Assembly (NCBI GenBank): GCA_002343185.1
Contig: DDRT01000022.1
Coordinates: 43,232-107,231 of the forward strand
DNA from: Deltaproteobacteria bacterium UBA2409
Lineage (GTDB): Bacteria > Bdellovibrionota_C > UBA2361 > DDRT01
Direction: 5' to 3'
Length of the DNA stretch: 64,000 nucleotides
This document shows positions 53,535 to 63,228 of the stretch, in pieces (position 1 is the first letter of the stretch; every line of letters begins with the position of its first letter). A program made the translations under genes and the position numbers. The notes under the pieces were generated by a model. The model worked only from the letters and a program-made list of their open reading frames with translations. It did not search any database and had not been told where the DNA came from.

Positions 53535-54480
53535 CATCGACTAGCTCATTCTTTGATAGCTCATTTAAATCTGTCAGGTTTTCAATTAGCTCCTCAATCG
53601 GATGAGTTATAGAGGGAAGTCTCCTCTCAAAAATATTAAGCTTATGTTCAGTTAGATCCACAATTGAATCTAAAGCAGCTTTTATCATTTTATAAGTCTC
53701 TCCTCTTTTTACAGGGCTAAGAACACCTTTTGTGTAGTTCCATGATTCTTCTTTACTACTAGGTCTGATTCTAATATTTTGAATATCGCTCAGGCTTGAC
53801 ACGATCTCTTTAGGATCCCCATCTCCCTCAATAAAAACATACCCTCCCCCGTCAGGAGTAAGTGTAAGATTGTTAGTTACGATCTTAGGAATAAGCTCTA
53901 CTTCTTTGGCGATTCTCGCTGTTTCTTCTTCAAAAGAAGTTGTACTGACAATGAGTCCAGCTTTTAGAATAAATTCTCTTCCGCTATCTTTAATTTTTAG
54001 AAATGATCTTTCATCAGAGCGATAAGAAATCCCAACATCAAGCTTATTTAAAGCAAAAACTCCCTCACTTCTTGCAGCTCTTAGAAGATCCAATGCTAGA
54101 AGTCTTGAATTTCCGATATAACCATCTTCTAGATCTTTTAAATTGATGTTTACTCTGGCTGAAAATCGATCGCACGGATTGTTAGAGATTTCTCCTCTGA
54201 CTCTAGGGCAATATTTTAAATATTTCGACTTAACCCAAAGCTTACTAGACCAGAATGGCTCTATCGAGTCACAAAAATCACCTATCAGAACTACAGTTAA
54301 CCCATTTAAGGCAAGTTGGTGCGCTACGGATATTCCTAGAATGTCACCACCTAAAACCACAACATCGATTGACCCAAGTCCTCCCAAAAACTCTATAATC
54401 TCGTCTCGGTTAGAATAAGGATGGACCAAAAACTTTTTTGGTCCATGAACAAAGATTGAGTAGTATTCTGCGAAGCTCAC
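53512..54480 (-). CDS. Degenerate GlpD-like FAD-binding protein
   Basis: A 322-residue protein with a Rossmann-type start VVVLGGDILGISVAHQLALNGLTVVLIGDF in place of the usual GGGxxG loop of glycerol-3-phosphate dehydrogenase. Further GlpD-like features: SSKLW after the first beta unit, GYIGNSRLLALDLLRAARSEG, and a C-terminal THPIEELIENL. The glycine pattern is degenerate (GGDILG) and the substrate region is much shorter than the ~500-residue GlpD, so activity is doubtful. Start GTG 54480 with AAGGA upstream. It is convergent to ahcY. Confidence 0.55.
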   Translation of the reverse strand: MSFAEYYSIFVHGPKKFLVHPYSNRDEIIEFLGGLGSIDVVVLGGDILGISVAHQLALNGLTVVLIGDFCDSIEPFWSSKLWVKSKYLKYCPRVRGEISNNPCDRFSARVNINLKDLEDGYIGNSRLLALDLLRAARSEGVFALNKLDVGISYRSDERSFLKIKDSGREFILKAGLIVSTTSFEEETARIAKEVELIPKIVTNNLTLTPDGGGYVFIEGDGDPKEIVSSLSDIQNIRIRPSSKEESWNYTKGVLSPVKRGETYKMIKAALDSIVDLTEHKLNIFERRLPSITHPIEELIENLTDLNELSKNELVDVKSLLPS

Positions 54481-54520
54481 CTGACTATCCTTAACATGAA
54501 ACTTTCGGTATAAATATATA

Positions 54521-55732
54521 ATGGTTTCGTTTTTATCTACATTACAGGAGGCTACTCCCGACCCGTTTTTTGTTCTTAATGACCTTTACTCTAAAGATCC
54601 TAAAAAAGAGAAGGTAAACCTTGGAATTGGAATCTATAGAACAGAAGAGGGCAAAACCCCTCTTATGAGCGTTTTCCTTGATGAACTTGTTGCATTTATA
54701 GAGCGGGCAAGAGCAGGAGAAATTAACGCAGGATACTTAGGAATTGAGGGTCTTGCTTCTTTTCGTGCTGAAGTGCCAAGACTTGTTCTTTCTGATGAAA
54801 GTCGTGCCCTAAAAGAAGGTCGAGTTCAGGTTATTCAATCTCTTGGTGGTACTGGAGGAATGTTCTTAGGTGCCAAACTTCTTGCTCAAGAACTTAGCTT
54901 CAAGCAGGTATTTGTGAGCGATCCAACCTGGAGCAATCACATGAATATCTTCGATAGAGCAGGCTTTCAGATTAGCACCTACCCCTATAGAGATATTGAA
55001 ACAAACGAACTCGCTTTTGACAGGATGCTCTCTGCAATAAAAGAGATGCCTCGTGGCTCGGTGATTCTATTTCACCCATCATGCCATAACCCCACTGGAA
55101 TTGATCCTACTGAAGCTCAATGGGCTGAAATTTTAGACTTAGTACACAAACAAGAACTTTTTCCATTTTTTGATTGTGCCTATCAAGGGCTTGGTGAGGG
55201 AGTCGAAGAAGATGTTTTCCCTATTAGGGCTGCTGACTCAATGGGACTAGAGTTTCTAGTCGCTGTCTCATTTTCAAAAAATTTATCTCTCTATCAACAA
55301 AGACTTGGGGCTCTGATGGTAGTTGGAAATGAAAAAGACGCTCTTCATAATGGTGTCGAAGTTGTAAAAGCAAGAGTAATAAGAGCTTCCTATTCTAACC
55401 CACCCGCTTTAGGGGCTACTGGAGCAGCTGCCATAATGTCAGATGAAAAAAAGAAACAGGCTTGGTTACTTGAATTAAAAGAGATCAGAGATAGACTTAA
55501 AGAAGTTAGAGGTAAATTTGTTGGTGCTTTATCAAAAAGGGGACTAGCAAGTGAACATATAGCTAAACAAAAAGGAATGTTTTCATACACAGGACTTAGT
55601 AAAACCCAAGTTTTAGAGCTTAGAGATAAGTACAGTATTTATATGACAACTGATGGACGAGCTAACTTAGCTGGTCTTAATAACTCAAATATTGATTACG
55701 TTGCTGATGCTATTTTTGATTGCTCTAAGTAG
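54521..55732 (+). CDS. Aromatic amino acid/aspartate aminotransferase (class I)
   Basis: A 403-residue PLP aminotransferase. Start MVSFLSTLQEATPDPFFVLN; KVNLGIGIYRTEEGKTPLM, LGGTGGMFLGAKLL, FVSDPTWSNHMNIFDRAG, FHPSCHNPTGIDPTEAQW, FDCAYQGLGEG, and the PLP lysine in SFSKNLSLYQQRLG (about Lys253). TyrB/AspC group of the fold type I family. TATAAA lies 6 nt before the ATG, no SD. It is divergent to the GlpD-like gene. Confidence 0.93.
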   Translation: MVSFLSTLQEATPDPFFVLNDLYSKDPKKEKVNLGIGIYRTEEGKTPLMSVFLDELVAFIERARAGEINAGYLGIEGLASFRAEVPRLVLSDESRALKEGRVQVIQSLGGTGGMFLGAKLLAQELSFKQVFVSDPTWSNHMNIFDRAGFQISTYPYRDIETNELAFDRMLSAIKEMPRGSVILFHPSCHNPTGIDPTEAQWAEILDLVHKQELFPFFDCAYQGLGEGVEEDVFPIRAADSMGLEFLVAVSFSKNLSLYQQRLGALMVVGNEKDALHNGVEVVKARVIRASYSNPPALGATGAAAIMSDEKKKQAWLLELKEIRDRLKEVRGKFVGALSKRGLASEHIAKQKGMFSYTGLSKTQVLELRDKYSIYMTTDGRANLAGLNNSNIDYVADAIFDCSK

Positions 55733-55804
55733 TTGATTTTAATAGTTAATTTTATATCCGAATTTGGTTGTTAATAGGGCATAGGTATTCCATACTCTAA
55801 AGGT

Positions 55805-56149
55805 ATGAGTTTTAACACTGAAAGCGGCTCCTATCTCGATCTTGAGCACACAAATGACGACGTATTTCTAGAACCTGAAAGAAGATTATTATTTGCAATC
55901 TTTGAAAGAGCAGTTAGAGATTTTCTCTCTGACTCTGAGCATTATGAAGATGCAAAATCTTGGTTCTATAATAAAGAAGATTTTTATACATTCTCATGCC
56001 CTTGGATCTGCGACTATCTTGGAATTGATCAGGAAAGATTAGTCGAGAAGGTAGAGAATCTAAGATACGTCTGCAAAGCTCGCGGTGGTGGCACAAGAGA
56101 GATCTACGAGATCTTAGGCGATTACACTAAGTTTGGAATGGCTGCCTAG
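55805..56149 (+). CDS. Small hypothetical protein with AxxWFxxxxFSxxxICxxLxxD pattern
   Basis: A 114-residue soluble protein. The core AKSWFYNKEDFYTFSCPWIC then DYLGIDQERLVEKVENLRYV resembles a small conserved family that contains a helix with aromatic FSF and ICEYL, of unknown function. ATG 55805 has TACTCT 6 nt upstream. It is convergent to purD with a palindrome between. Confidence 0.55.
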   Translation: MSFNTESGSYLDLEHTNDDVFLEPERRLLFAIFERAVRDFLSDSEHYEDAKSWFYNKEDFYTFSCPWICDYLGIDQERLVEKVENLRYVCKARGGGTREIYEILGDYTKFGMAA

Positions 56150-56157
56150 AAATTAAC

Positions 56158-56233
56158 TTAGGGGTCAGGCCGGAAGGCCTGACCAGGCAACTGCTGGCCT
56201 TTGTCTGGTCAGGCCTTCCGGCCTGACCCCTAA
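56158..56233. repeat. Palindromic repeat, family A, copy 5 (double element)
   Basis: Two hairpins (GGTCAGGCC-GGAA-GGCCTGACC and GGTCAGGCC-TTCC-GGCCTGACC) separated by 26 bases, with outer arms TTAGGGG and CCCCTAA. It lies between two convergent genes, so it may end both transcripts. Confidence 0.88.
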
Positions 56234-56244
56234 ATACAACAAAT

Positions 56245-57477
56245 CTATTTCCCTATATCTCTTCTAATCTGTCGCCCAGCAAATTGGATCATATCAGCTG
56301 CTCTATAAGCATTCTGCCTTGCACCTTCAAGATTCTCACCAAAGCCGGTAATATTCAAAACTCGTCCGCCATTTACAACTATCTGACCCTCGGCGTTCTT
56401 TTTAGTCCCTGCATGGAATATCGCTATATTTTTAAGTGAGCTCGCAAACTCAATTCCTTCAATTACTCCACCTTTTTTTACCTCTCCAGGGTAACCAGGT
56501 GCGGCAAGAACAACTGAAACACAAACTTGTTTAGAGAACTTAACCTCTGGAAGCTCTCCTTTCGTTGCAAGAGCATAAAAAAGCTTCGCTGCGTCACCTT
56601 CAAATCGAGGTAGAATGCTCTGCGCCTCTGGATCTCCCATCCGGCAGTTATACTCAACAACTTTTACACTCTCTCCATCGATCATTAGCCCTGCATACAA
56701 AAACCCACAAAATGGAGTTCCTCTTTCGCGAAAACTTTTTAGTATGGGAGATATTACGAGTGTTACTAATTCATTAGTCCTTGAGATATCAATCCTTGGA
56801 GTTGGAGAAACCGTGCCCATTCCACCTGTGTTTGGGCCATCGTTATTATCAAATATTCGCTTATAATCATGAGCTGTTGATAGAGGAACAACCCTTTCTC
56901 CATCAGTAGCAATTATAAAAGAAACCTCCACTCCTTTAAGAAACTCCTCAATAATTAGCTTACCGTTTACAGAGAAAACCTGAGGTAAAGAAGATAGCGC
57001 CTCCTCTTTTGTCATGGCTACAACAACACCTTTACCAGCTGCTAATCCATCAGCTTTGAGAACATATGGACTTTGGGTATTTTCAATATGCACTCTTGCC
57101 TCTATCTCGCTTGTAAATTCTTTATAAGAAGCTGTAGGAACACCACTTTCAAGCATTAATTCTTTTGCAAATGCTTTAGAAGCTTCAATGAATGCAGCTT
57201 CTCTTGTTGGGCCAAAAACTGGGATCTTACGCGCTATTAACTGATCCGCTAATCCCAAGGACAAGGGCACCTCAGGGCCAACAACAACGAGATCAACTTT
57301 CTCATCCACTGCAAGTGCAACTAAGCTATCAATACTCTCCGCTGATATATCTGGATAACATCTAGCAAGACTTTCTATGCCGGGATTACCAGGAGCACAA
57401 AGAAGCTCATTTCCTCTCATCGAGTAACAAAGTGCATGCTCTCTACCCCCACCACCAACAACAAGAATCTTCATCAT
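56245..57477 (-). CDS. purD: Phosphoribosylamine--glycine ligase
   Basis: Ligates glycine to phosphoribosylamine in purine synthesis. ATP-grasp protein of 410 residues: MKILVVGGGGREHALCYSM, GPEVPLSLGLADQL, LKADGLAAGKGVVVA, and NCRMGDPEAQSILPR. It follows purH by 4 nt and so is co-transcribed with it. One residue longer at the N-terminus (MMKIL) than needed; either Met works. Confidence 0.95.
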   Translation of the reverse strand: MMKILVVGGGGREHALCYSMRGNELLCAPGNPGIESLARCYPDISAESIDSLVALAVDEKVDLVVVGPEVPLSLGLADQLIARKIPVFGPTREAAFIEASKAFAKELMLESGVPTASYKEFTSEIEARVHIENTQSPYVLKADGLAAGKGVVVAMTKEEALSSLPQVFSVNGKLIIEEFLKGVEVSFIIATDGERVVPLSTAHDYKRIFDNNDGPNTGGMGTVSPTPRIDISRTNELVTLVISPILKSFRERGTPFCGFLYAGLMIDGESVKVVEYNCRMGDPEAQSILPRFEGDAAKLFYALATKGELPEVKFSKQVCVSVVLAAPGYPGEVKKGGVIEGIEFASSLKNIAIFHAGTKKNAEGQIVVNGGRVLNITGFGENLEGARQNAYRAADMIQFAGRQIRRDIGK

Positions 57478-57481
57478 TCAC

Positions 57482-58990
57482 CTAATGTCTAAAATGTCTA
57501 TACTTTGAAAACAAGAGTGCAATATTAAACCTATTAGCCTCTGCTATTGTTTCTTCATCCCGCTTTGCGCCGCCTGGTGCTAGGATTGCCGTAACTCCTG
57601 CTTCACCTAGTGCTGTAATTGAATCAGGGAATGGAAAGAACGCATCGCTAGCACAAACTGACCCTTTAGTGGAATGTCCATGAATTTTAGCTTTATGTAG
57701 ACATAGCTCAACAGAATCAATCCTGCTCATTTGACCTGCACCTATACCAATTACAGAATTTTCTTTTGCAAGGACAATCGCATTTGACTTAACTTTTGCA
57801 CAAACCTTCCATGCAAAATTTAACTCCTTTAACTCATCTTTGGTTGGCTCCCTTCTACTAACAACTTCATAGTCAGAACTAACTGTATCGCTTGATTGAA
57901 TCAAAAATCCTGAAGCAGCAGATCTAAGCTCATAATCCTTGCTAATAGAGGAAAAGGAAACGACTCTTAGGTTCTTATTCTTTGAGAATCTTATTAATGC
58001 CTGTTCTGTAAAATCTGGTGCAACCACAATCTCAGCAAACTCACTTGCTATTTCATCAGCCTCTTCAACATCCATTTTTTGGTTTACTACTACAATCCCC
58101 CCAAAATGACTTCTGGGATCAGATTTCTTGGCGCGCTTCACTGCCTCCAGTAAAGAATTTCCAGTTCCAACGCCACATGGATTTGTGTGCTTAATGATAA
58201 TTGCTGTTGGAGCATCGCCAAAAAATGGCTCGATTAAACTAAATGAAGCATCAAGATCAAGTAGATTATTATAAGAAAGCTCCTTTCCTTGATGTTGCTC
58301 CCATGGAAGTTCCTTAGATGAAAATCTCTTATAGAAACCTGCTTCTTGGTGAGGATTTTCTCCATATCTTAGATCCTGAAACTTAGTTAATACTTCTCCT
58401 CCAATAGAGCCGGAAGATAAAAGTTTTGCTACAGAGAGTGTATCATCAGCTAAAAGTGAAAATGCTAAGATTGCTTTTTCTTTTTTGTATTCAAACTCTA
58501 ATGCTTCAACACTTTTTGCTTCAATAAGCTTATCAGTGACCTCATTATATTGTGATGGATCACTCACAACCAAAACATACTCACAATTTTTTGCAGCAGC
58601 TCTTAAAAGTGTAGCTCCGCCAATATCGACTAATTCGATCTGCTCACGATGAGGCATCTCCTTTTTAGCCTTACTTCTAAATGGATATAAGGTTACAACC
58701 ACAACATCTATTGGAAATGCATCGATAGATTTCAGATCGTCCATATCAGACTTTGAATCGCGTTTAGCTAGAATTCCGCCATGAATTTTTGGATGAAGAC
58801 TTTTTACTCTTCCCCCAAGGATCTCCTTGTACCCTGTGTAATCCTCAATCGATACGCTTTCGATCCCAAAAGAGTTAAGATATTTCCCTGTACCAGTCGT
58901 AGTAAGGAGAGTAAATCCTAATGAGGTCAAAGTTTTCGCTAAATGCTCTAAATTAGTGGTGTCTGAAACCGATAAAAGTGCTGCTTTCAC
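57482..58990 (-). CDS. purH: Bifunctional AICAR transformylase/IMP cyclohydrolase
   Basis: Catalyses the last two steps to IMP. N-terminal IMPCH part: ALLSVSDTTNLEHLAKTL, LTTTGTGKYL and GGRVKSLHPKIHGGILA, and VDIGGATLLRAAAKN. C-terminal transformylase: LRYGENPHQEAGFY, IIKHTNPCGVG, GAGQMSRIDSVEL and SDAFFPFPDSI. Length (502) is normal. Its start is 9 nt from the PHP-like gene upstream, in an apparent operon with membrane proteins. Confidence 0.95.
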   Translation of the reverse strand: MKAALLSVSDTTNLEHLAKTLTSLGFTLLTTTGTGKYLNSFGIESVSIEDYTGYKEILGGRVKSLHPKIHGGILAKRDSKSDMDDLKSIDAFPIDVVVVTLYPFRSKAKKEMPHREQIELVDIGGATLLRAAAKNCEYVLVVSDPSQYNEVTDKLIEAKSVEALEFEYKKEKAILAFSLLADDTLSVAKLLSSGSIGGEVLTKFQDLRYGENPHQEAGFYKRFSSKELPWEQHQGKELSYNNLLDLDASFSLIEPFFGDAPTAIIIKHTNPCGVGTGNSLLEAVKRAKKSDPRSHFGGIVVVNQKMDVEEADEIASEFAEIVVAPDFTEQALIRFSKNKNLRVVSFSSISKDYELRSAASGFLIQSSDTVSSDYEVVSRREPTKDELKELNFAWKVCAKVKSNAIVLAKENSVIGIGAGQMSRIDSVELCLHKAKIHGHSTKGSVCASDAFFPFPDSITALGEAGVTAILAPGGAKRDEETIAEANRFNIALLFSKYRHFRH

Positions 58991-58999
58991 AATGTACCT

Positions 59000-59665
59000 T
59001 TACCATAAAAGATAACGAAAAACACTTTCTGCTACAGTCAGCTCCGAGCCAAATTCTGACTTTGCCCCTTTAAGAAAGCTTCTGGCGGATTCTAAGGAGT
59101 TGATTTCTCTATCCCCTACAACTCCAATTCGTCCAACAAGCCTTTCTTCGCCCTCTCTAGGCAGTGGGTCCGAGCCTGGAAGAACCCCTTTAAAGACTTT
59201 AAAATCAGCCAAAAAGTGCTTATATAGTATCTTTCCGCAATAAACATCGTTAGCCAAGGATTTAATAATTTTTCCTCTCTCTCCTAACCACTTACCTGGA
59301 GACCATGGGATAACTGGAACGCCATCAACTTTTAGGAGAACATCTTTTGCTCTTAATCCATCTTCTATAACAGTAGAGCTTGCAAGGTTAAGAATTTCGA
59401 TCTTTTCTGATGTTACTATCTGATACCCAGAAACAAAGGTAATACCATCAACTCTTCCTATCCCTTCACTTATAGTTTCAAATGTTGGATATACAGTTTT
59501 CCAATCAGGAGCTAACCCGAATCTGTGAGTAAAAAACAGGATGCCTCCTGTTTCGAGATTCTTTTTGGCTGTTTCAAGAAAAACTGACGGCGAATAGTTG
59601 TCATAAAAATGTACATGGCAATCTGCTTTTCTCACCGGAGTACCAATATATCGTTTATAGACCAA
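59000..59665 (-). CDS. PHP-like (polymerase/histidinol-phosphatase-type) hypothetical protein
   Basis: A 221-residue soluble protein. DCHVHF near residue 15 is the PHP first metal-binding motif; GILFFTHRFG, IPWSPGKWLG and GVLPGSDPLPREGEE resemble PHP-like proteins associated with surface glycan or membrane-protein genes. A phosphatase or hydrolase activity is possible, but metal ligands are not all evident. It overlaps the upstream membrane-protein gene by 34 nt. Confidence 0.6.
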   Translation of the reverse strand: MVYKRYIGTPVRKADCHVHFYDNYSPSVFLETAKKNLETGGILFFTHRFGLAPDWKTVYPTFETISEGIGRVDGITFVSGYQIVTSEKIEILNLASSTVIEDGLRAKDVLLKVDGVPVIPWSPGKWLGERGKIIKSLANDVYCGKILYKHFLADFKVFKGVLPGSDPLPREGEERLVGRIGVVGDREINSLESARSFLKGAKSEFGSELTVAESVFRYLLW

Positions 59666-61092
59666 TCATGCCTTGTAGTTTTTCCAAGTTGTTTAAAAAG
59701 CATACATTTAACTGTCGCAGGCTCCTCAAGTATTATTATTGTGTTACTTGGTGTTACAAAATATGGGTAAATTGTATCAGCATAAAATAAAACCCTATCA
59801 GGATGAACTTTTAGTTTATTCTCCAATGATTCTCCTGTAAATTTTTCTGGGCAATTTAAAGACCAAGAAAATTCTAAAAGCCTAGGATAATCTGTATGAA
59901 AATGCCCAGTTTTTAACTTTATACCACGAATCTTCTGTTCAAAATTAAATTCAACAGCTACCCATTCTCCTCCGTTTTGAGGCCCTGAAGTCCATCTATC
60001 ATCTCCGGAACCAATTGCTTTTACATCTCCCGTAGATGCAAAAAGTCTACTTGAAAATCGCTTGACGCTTTTTTCAGTCTTAAAATTTGGGGCTCCTCCG
60101 GATTGAATTTGATTAAGAATATCAGGATTAGATCGAACTAATTTTGATGATGGGCTTCTAAGGGCTCTAGAAACCATCTCAGTCCCCTGAGGAAGTGAAA
60201 CTTTAGGCTCTTTTACAAAAATAGGATGTCCTATGTATAGACTCCAAATTAAAACCAAAACTGAATAGGTTCGTATTTTCCAAATTGAAGATCTAAATAA
60301 ACTAGCTAAGCCGATCCCAAAAACTACAAACTGAACAGGAATATATGACCAACCAGGTATGATCCTTGAGATAACTGTTATCGGGGATAGTTCAGTTCCT
60401 ATTCCAGGAGGGTAGGAAAAGTAATCCAAGAATAAAAGTAAGCAGCAAATTTTTACAATTTTATCGCTAAAACCAAACAGCAAAAGAGCCAGTGCTGGTA
60501 ACAGAAAAAGTGTGCTTAAAACTTCTCTGTCAATAAGCAATGGCCTTGGGGTAGCTCCTATCCAGGCTGCAACCTCAGGATAAATATCATTCAGGACTCT
60601 GGCGTTGTCAGGATAATTTGGAAAAATCGGTGGAGGATAAAAGATGAGAATCAAGATTGGGATCAGAATTGTTCTGAATGAAACAAATCCGGAAAGTATA
60701 GATAAAGGCCCAGATATAAGACTATACAGCAGAGTAGAGATAAAATTGCCTTTAAATCTATATAAAAAAGGAAAAGCAGCAACTGCATGAAGTAAAAGTG
60801 CATCTGCTCCAAAAGTTAGAAGAAAACTTGATAGAAAAAGAAATACTCTATCAAGGCTCCATCTGTTTAAATAAACACCTACAAAGAATAAACCTAAAGT
60901 AAAGAAAAAGTAATAATCAAAACTCCAGGGAATTCCAAAAATCCTATAAAACCCATTACTTGTTATATGAACATAAGAACTTCCAAATTCCGGAGCACAC
61001 ATAAATGATGGGTACTCAGGAACAAAACTGTTTGAACAGGGTTCAACAGAGATTATTGAGAGTATGAGGAGGATAAAACTTAAAAAAATCAT
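59632..61092 (-). CDS. GT-C-like membrane protein with C-terminal discoidin-like domain
   Basis: A 486-residue protein with about nine membrane segments (residues 1-300) and a periplasmic C-terminal domain with DRWTSGPQNGGEWVAVEFNF, then IRGIKLKTGHFHTDYPRL and HDWSINDILVLR. The last resembles the F5/8-type (discoidin) carbohydrate-binding domains found in bacterial GT-C membrane proteins. Start ATG 61092 is 4 nt inside the upstream gene. Function: perhaps glycan transfer to a surface acceptor, inferred. Confidence 0.6.
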   Translation of the reverse strand: MIFLSFILLILSIISVEPCSNSFVPEYPSFMCAPEFGSSYVHITSNGFYRIFGIPWSFDYYFFFTLGLFFVGVYLNRWSLDRVFLFLSSFLLTFGADALLLHAVAAFPFLYRFKGNFISTLLYSLISGPLSILSGFVSFRTILIPILILIFYPPPIFPNYPDNARVLNDIYPEVAAWIGATPRPLLIDREVLSTLFLLPALALLLFGFSDKIVKICCLLLFLDYFSYPPGIGTELSPITVISRIIPGWSYIPVQFVVFGIGLASLFRSSIWKIRTYSVLVLIWSLYIGHPIFVKEPKVSLPQGTEMVSRALRSPSSKLVRSNPDILNQIQSGGAPNFKTEKSVKRFSSRLFASTGDVKAIGSGDDRWTSGPQNGGEWVAVEFNFEQKIRGIKLKTGHFHTDYPRLLEFSWSLNCPEKFTGESLENKLKVHPDRVLFYADTIYPYFVTPSNTIIILEEPATVKCMLFKQLGKTTRHDWSINDILVLR

Positions 61093-63149
61093 AGTCTCTT
61101 AAATCCTGATTTAGCTTTTATCGTGACGGGTAAACCGACTTTGCATTCTGAAAGGGCTAGAAGTGGCATTCCTGGGATAAGATCCTCTCTTTTAGATATC
61201 TTGCAATTATCTGCCTCAAGAAAGTAGTGATAAGCAAATGAGATCAATAAGTTTTCTGATCTAGGGATTAGTGTAATAGAGCTGGTTTGTTGAACTATAG
61301 AATCTGCTTCACCTTCGATTACATAATTACTCTTATTTTGTCTCTTATAGACAACAAACTTTCCAAACTTTCCAACATTGGGATAGCCTAGTTTCGAGAT
61401 AGTTTGTTTCCATTTATCCTCGTGAGCTATTACGAGTGTTGCATTTACAAGGGTTAAATATCTTTCGATTCCCTCAAGACCTTGACGTAAGAATGGTGCT
61501 GGAACAAGTTCTGTGTACCACCAAAGATTATGAAATGGGCTTGATGCTACAAGAGGCTTACCCGACATAATTGATAGTGGAGCAAGATGCCCTCTTTCAA
61601 GCTCATGAAGTACAAACCCAACAAATACAGCTCTTCCCTCTCCTGTATGGGTCTTTATGGCTTCTGAGAGCTCTACAACACTTTTATCTCTAAAAACATA
61701 GTCTTCAGCTGATCGCCTGTTGATTACGCCTAAAACTGAGAGGCAGCTTGCTACTAGAAATCCAAAAACAACAGCCGAGGCAAACACTCTTTGGCTTAAA
61801 ACCTTCTCTATCCCCTTTACAGCTGGGAAAAGCATAATAATTCCAGAAAGTACTAGCATCCGATCAAGCTCTAGCTGAGGTTTATAAACCTTACCTAGAG
61901 TTCCAAGAGCCCAAAGCCAGAGTATTAAAGAGGAAAATAAAACGATCTGTTTTTTGGGTAGTAGCAACATGCCTGGAAACATTAATAATAAAATTAATGG
62001 ATTCATGTTTCCTAAAAACTCTCTTAAAGACTTTTTAGCCTCAACATCCCCGACCCATTTTACAGATCTAGTTGAATGTGCAGGTTTCTCTTCTACTATC
62101 CCTGAATCTCTAAATTCCATTGAGTGTTCGGGAAGTTTTAAATAAGTGCCGACCTTTGAAACAGATAGAAATACCAAAACCCATGGGATATTTATCAAAC
62201 AAACAAAAAGAATTGCCCATTTAATAAAAACAATTCTTAATATTGATCTCAGATAAAAAAGAATGCCAACCAGAAGTGGAATGATGGCTAAACCACTAGG
62301 GGTCCAAAAGATCATTAATGTCCCGGATAATGAAAGAAGCGCAACTTCAATCTTTTTAAGTTCAAGCTCAGAGATCATCTTCACTAAAAGCCCTACTACT
62401 AAGGGCATTAAGCTTGCAGATGTTACAAATCCCATTGAGCCATATTTAAGCCCCCATCTATACCAGATAAGTGAGGTAGATACTGATAGGAGTGCCCCTA
62501 ATAGCTGTTCACGTTTTGAAAATGATATGGCTCTCATTCCAAGTGCTGTTGATAATGGGAGAACTAAAAATAGAACTCCTGATACTAAAAAGTTATAACT
62601 CTTTTCTAGTGGAAATATCTCAATGATAGGTAAAGCTAAAAAATATAGATTTAAAATACCTGTAGCAAAAAAATCTCTTGCATCCATCCCAAGATTCCAG
62701 AATGGATAGTAAAAAGGAATAAAAGGGAATTCTGATTTTAGCAGTGCAAGTCTAAAGAAAACTGGCCCATGATCGTCACTAAAAATTATAACTCCGCCCT
62801 TTGTGAATTCATAAATACAAAGTGCTAAAAACCCAAAAACTAAAGACCTTGCTACCGGTAAAAATGCCATTCCAACCGCTGTGAAAAGAACAATCACACC
62901 TCTTGTTCCCTTTAGAAGCTGCCATTCTTTATCAATCCAGTCTGTGAAAAATAGTGGGATTAAAACAAGGGCAAAGGGTTCAATCCTAATTCTGATGTTT
63001 CGTAGTCCAAGTAAGAGAAGAGGTAAGCAAACAAATAAAAATGGGTATCGAAATGCTCCAAAGATTGTAAAACCACTTGCATCCCAAAATCTTGCCCAAC
63101 CTGCAACGATTGAGAAGATTAAAAGTGCTAGCCCCCATGAAAACGCCAT
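61089..63149 (-). CDS. Large polytopic membrane protein (GT-C/YfhO-like)
   Basis: A 686-residue protein (frame opens at GTG 63167; ATG 63149 is preferred, with TATAAA 9 nt upstream). About twelve helices; the first large loop has FYYPFWNLGMDARDFFATGIL, resembling the PFWNLGxDAxxF pattern of GT-C-related membrane proteins. The last ~170 residues are soluble and beta-rich (LIPRSENLLISFAYHYFLEAD), as in YfhO-like proteins. It heads the run 692-type protein, discoidin protein, PHP-like, purH, purD. No close relation to the 27-34 kb locus. Confidence 0.6.
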   Translation of the reverse strand: MAFSWGLALLIFSIVAGWARFWDASGFTIFGAFRYPFLFVCLPLLLLGLRNIRIRIEPFALVLIPLFFTDWIDKEWQLLKGTRGVIVLFTAVGMAFLPVARSLVFGFLALCIYEFTKGGVIIFSDDHGPVFFRLALLKSEFPFIPFYYPFWNLGMDARDFFATGILNLYFLALPIIEIFPLEKSYNFLVSGVLFLVLPLSTALGMRAISFSKREQLLGALLSVSTSLIWYRWGLKYGSMGFVTSASLMPLVVGLLVKMISELELKKIEVALLSLSGTLMIFWTPSGLAIIPLLVGILFYLRSILRIVFIKWAILFVCLINIPWVLVFLSVSKVGTYLKLPEHSMEFRDSGIVEEKPAHSTRSVKWVGDVEAKKSLREFLGNMNPLILLLMFPGMLLLPKKQIVLFSSLILWLWALGTLGKVYKPQLELDRMLVLSGIIMLFPAVKGIEKVLSQRVFASAVVFGFLVASCLSVLGVINRRSAEDYVFRDKSVVELSEAIKTHTGEGRAVFVGFVLHELERGHLAPLSIMSGKPLVASSPFHNLWWYTELVPAPFLRQGLEGIERYLTLVNATLVIAHEDKWKQTISKLGYPNVGKFGKFVVYKRQNKSNYVIEGEADSIVQQTSSITLIPRSENLLISFAYHYFLEADNCKISKREDLIPGMPLLALSECKVGLPVTIKAKSGFKRL

Positions 63150-63228
63150 TGTGTAAGTTTTATACACTACAAGATGCTCGTAAAGACCGTTTGCTAGGAG
63201 TGTGCGAGAGTGCGATAATCAGTACCTG

